DNA of 64,000 nucleotides from Fredinandcohnia onubensis (GTDB lineage: Bacteria > Bacillota > Bacilli > Bacillales > Bacillaceae_L), in the NCBI RefSeq assembly GCF_002734215.1, contig NZ_NSEB01000007.1:322057-386056 (forward strand), written 5' to 3'. Within the stretch, counting starts at the first letter, position 1, and the number at the start of each line of letters is the position of its first letter. Made by a program: the position numbers and the translations under genes. This document shows positions 62,260-64,000 of the stretch, one piece after another. The notes beneath the pieces were generated by a model that was not told the origin of the DNA, ran no database searches, and saw only the letters and a program-made list of their open reading frames with translations.

Positions 62260-63102
62260 TTGAGTCTTGGAGCGTGGGCTTATCTACTTTTATTTCTTTC
62301 AGGATTAACAGTATTAGTTTTTTCATATTGGAAAATTAGGTCTAGTCGTGCTTTTATCCTTTATTTTACTGTCACTGGTACTACCCTTTTATTTGATTAC
62401 TTCGTTTATCTTTGGGGTAAAGCTTATGTTTATAAAGTTGGTGTGTTAGACCATGAATTAGATTCACATTTAGGTGCAATGGTTAATGGTCTTGTGCTTC
62501 CTTCGTTTGCAGTCTTATTTGTCGTTTTAAGGTGTAAGTGGTACTGGAGCATTCCGTTGGCTCTATTTTTCACCCTTATTGAACTCATTTTTACTAATTG
62601 GGGAATATTTGAAACGAATTGGTGGAGCCCCTGGTATACTGTTGCTGGTTTAGTTATTTATTTTCCTATTGCAAGACTTTGGTGGGTACATTTAAAAAGG
62701 AAATGGATTCACTTTGGAACATTACTATTATCGTTTTATGGTCTATTTATCCCTCTACATTTTCTGCTCCACGCAGTTATTGATATAAGAACCTACCATA
62801 TTGAATGGTTGGACCAAATACATCGGAGTAGTTCTGCCATTACAACAGTCACTGGTCTCGTTTTTGCCATTTTACTTGCTTTTTTAAGCATTGTTAATGC
62901 AAGAAATGGCTGGTATTTTATTATTATTGTTTGCTATATTGCTTATGATATAGTGTTGAAAATGACCGGTGTTGTTAAGGCTGAACATACGGTTCTAGAT
63001 TATGCATTAAGCTTTCTTACCTTCTTCCTTGGATATCTATTTGTAAGGTATGCAGATAGAAAAATCAAAAACCTTGTAAATGATGTATCTATTAGGATTT
63101 GA
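62260..63102 (+). CDS. CBO0543-like multi-pass membrane protein
   Basis: A 280-residue integral membrane protein of about eight helices. TTG start with CGGAGG ahead. It carries WKIRSSRAFILYF, then a WGKAYVYK and NWGIFETNWWSPWYT aromatic stretches recalling the CBO0543 family of spore-formers, which has no known function. No enzymatic motif is apparent. It stands alone. The family call is tentative. Confidence 0.6.
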   Translation: MSLGAWAYLLLFLSGLTVLVFSYWKIRSSRAFILYFTVTGTTLLFDYFVYLWGKAYVYKVGVLDHELDSHLGAMVNGLVLPSFAVLFVVLRCKWYWSIPLALFFTLIELIFTNWGIFETNWWSPWYTVAGLVIYFPIARLWWVHLKRKWIHFGTLLLSFYGLFIPLHFLLHAVIDIRTYHIEWLDQIHRSSSAITTVTGLVFAILLAFLSIVNARNGWYFIIIVCYIAYDIVLKMTGVVKAEHTVLDYALSFLTFFLGYLFVRYADRKIKNLVNDVSIRI

Positions 63103-63181
63103 ACCGATATTACATTGGAAGAAGGAATAATAAATGTAGAATTCGCCTGTTCCCGGATTAAAGCGGTGGACAGGCATATTT

Positions 63182-63619
63182 TTAAAGTTTTTTAGTTAAA
63201 CATATAATTCGATTCGCTTCTTGAAATCCATTTCTTAAATGAAAATTCAAGCTTACATTATTCTCAAGTTCAACGTCACTTGCAAATTCTTTACACCCTT
63301 TACTCGTTGCCCATTTTTCACAAGCCGATAAAAGCTGTTTAGCAACACCTATCTTCCTGTATTCTTCTTTTACAAAAATACCTTCAAGATATCCTACAGG
63401 GCTGCTTTCAGTTCCCTCAACATAATCCATTCGTAATTGACATTGAGCAAAACCAATGGCAACATTCTCTGCCTTAGCTAAAAAAATGATCGCTTTTTGG
63501 TCAAGAATTAGCTCAGAAAACTCACTGGTTAGTTCGTTTTCTACATTATCTGGCCATAACAGCAATGCAAGTTTCGTAATAGCTTTTACATCATTCTCAG
63601 TAGCCTTTACTATTTCCAT
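63182..63619 (-). CDS. GNAT acetyltransferase, AAC(6')-I-like
   Basis: A 145-residue GNAT protein. The acetyl-CoA loop is in VKEEYRKIGVAKQLL (positions 88-102). Its best visual match is to chromosomal aminoglycoside 6'-N-acetyltransferases of the AAC(6')-I type: the shared LLWPDN, YVEGTESSPVGYLEGIFV, EFASDVELEN and GFQEANRIICLTK segments follow the same order. It may confer low-level aminoglycoside modification or have another amine substrate. TAGGAGG precedes the ATG. Confidence 0.75.
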   Translation of the reverse strand: MEIVKATENDVKAITKLALLLWPDNVENELTSEFSELILDQKAIIFLAKAENVAIGFAQCQLRMDYVEGTESSPVGYLEGIFVKEEYRKIGVAKQLLSACEKWATSKGCKEFASDVELENNVSLNFHLRNGFQEANRIICLTKKL

Positions 63620-63642
63620 AAATTCCTCCTAAATCGCTTCTT

Positions 63643-64000
63643 CTATCTTGAACGTCGGCTATAATCACGTTCGATTTCTTCCTTCCAGCTTCGGTCTATT
63701 TTTTTCCCGCTTCGCAAGTTTGTGACGGCCTCACTTACCATTTGATAGTTCAATTGTGTTCCTTGTTCGTCAGCATGGTAGTCTACCGCAAAATCCTCAT
63801 CAATTCCAAACTGTGATGCAGTTGAAACCGCATCAATATTCGCACCTAAAAACATGAATTCCCATCCATATTTCTGTTTTTGGTCTTGAACCATTTTTTT
63901 GATTTTATCTGCTGTAAATTCATGGCTTGCATTTTCCATTCCATCTGTTGTAATAACAAATAGTACTTTTTCAGCTCGTTCATTTTTGCTCGTGTGTTTT
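63643..64000 (-). CDS. vWA-domain protein, C-terminal end (cut by window end)
   Basis: The minus-strand frame is open through the window edge, giving the last 118 residues. KVLFVITTDGMENASHEF marks the beta-strand and metal-contact region of a von Willebrand A domain, followed by MVQDQKQKYGWEFMFLGANID typical of YegL-type vWA proteins. A naive start at 63939 would be internal to this domain, so the true start lies beyond the window. Function unknown; such proteins often partner in toxic-metal or stress modules. Confidence 0.75.
   Translation of the reverse strand, partial: KHTSKNERAEKVLFVITTDGMENASHEFTADKIKKMVQDQKQKYGWEFMFLGANIDAVSTASQFGIDEDFAVDYHADEQGTQLNYQMVSEAVTNLRSGKKIDRSWKEEIERDYSRRSR

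Overview
The window looks like the chromosome of an endospore-forming, low-GC member of the Bacillaceae. Evidence: AT-rich DNA, strong GGAGG-type ribosome binding sites with frequent TTG/GTG starts, a YjcZ-type spore peptide, the sporulation pair prkA-yhbH, a 6S RNA, a yybP-ykoY (Mn2+) riboswitch, HelD of 774 residues, and the gene neighbourhood queG - yhbB - trmL - prkA - yhbH, known from Bacillus but interrupted here by an accessory island. I cannot fix the species.

Layout. 1-13.5 kb is mostly housekeeping: an RluA-type pseudouridine synthase end, a TSUP permease, a YjcZ peptide, an alpha/beta hydrolase, 6S RNA, an OsmC peroxiredoxin, a ketopantoate reductase, a VanW lipoprotein, proC, tag, helD, an SDR/TetR pair with shared operators, and a manganese-riboswitch unit (FbpB-like peptide + TerC). 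13.5-14.5 kb holds speD with a hairpin leader or small RNA upstream.

14.6-34.7 kb is a plant cell-wall (pectin) utilisation region: AraC regulator; a secreted multidomain family-9-like pectate lyase; a secreted family-10 pectate lyase fused to a pectin methylesterase; a GH95 alpha-L-fucosidase-like enzyme; two tandem paralogous oligosaccharide-binding lipoproteins; a second AraC; a LacI regulator; an L-fuconolactonase-like hydrolase; an aldo/keto reductase; and a decayed zinc dehydrogenase. The two pectinase promoters share one roughly 117-bp module with identical spacing of four blocks (AT block, AGCAA direct repeats, -10, cre-like site).

34.7-40.7 kb carries the conserved yhbH, prkA, trmL and yhbB genes. 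41.4-55.4 kb is an island bounded by an 85/86-bp direct duplication of the 3' end of queG. It encodes seven co-directional catabolic genes (SDR, zinc ADH, ThDP enzyme, MmsA-like dehydrogenase, two more aldehyde dehydrogenases, TSUP permease), a divergent LysR regulator and a complete TctC-TctB-TctA tripartite transporter. This is a coherent uptake-and-oxidation module whose substrate I cannot name.

55.3-64 kb returns to core and mixed genes: queG, a B3/4-domain protein, tRNA-Gly with a detached 5'-half copy, a SulP transporter plus ArsR, a subtilisin-family protease, a DUF6241-like protein, a CBO0543-like membrane protein, an AAC(6')-like acetyltransferase and a vWA protein cut by the window end. 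Several intergenic repeats stand out: a 20-bp-period array, two unrelated arrays with a roughly 52-bp period whose units can each fold into a hairpin, and a two-copy palindromic element that begins at stop codons. All functional names come from reading motifs by eye; no database search was run.
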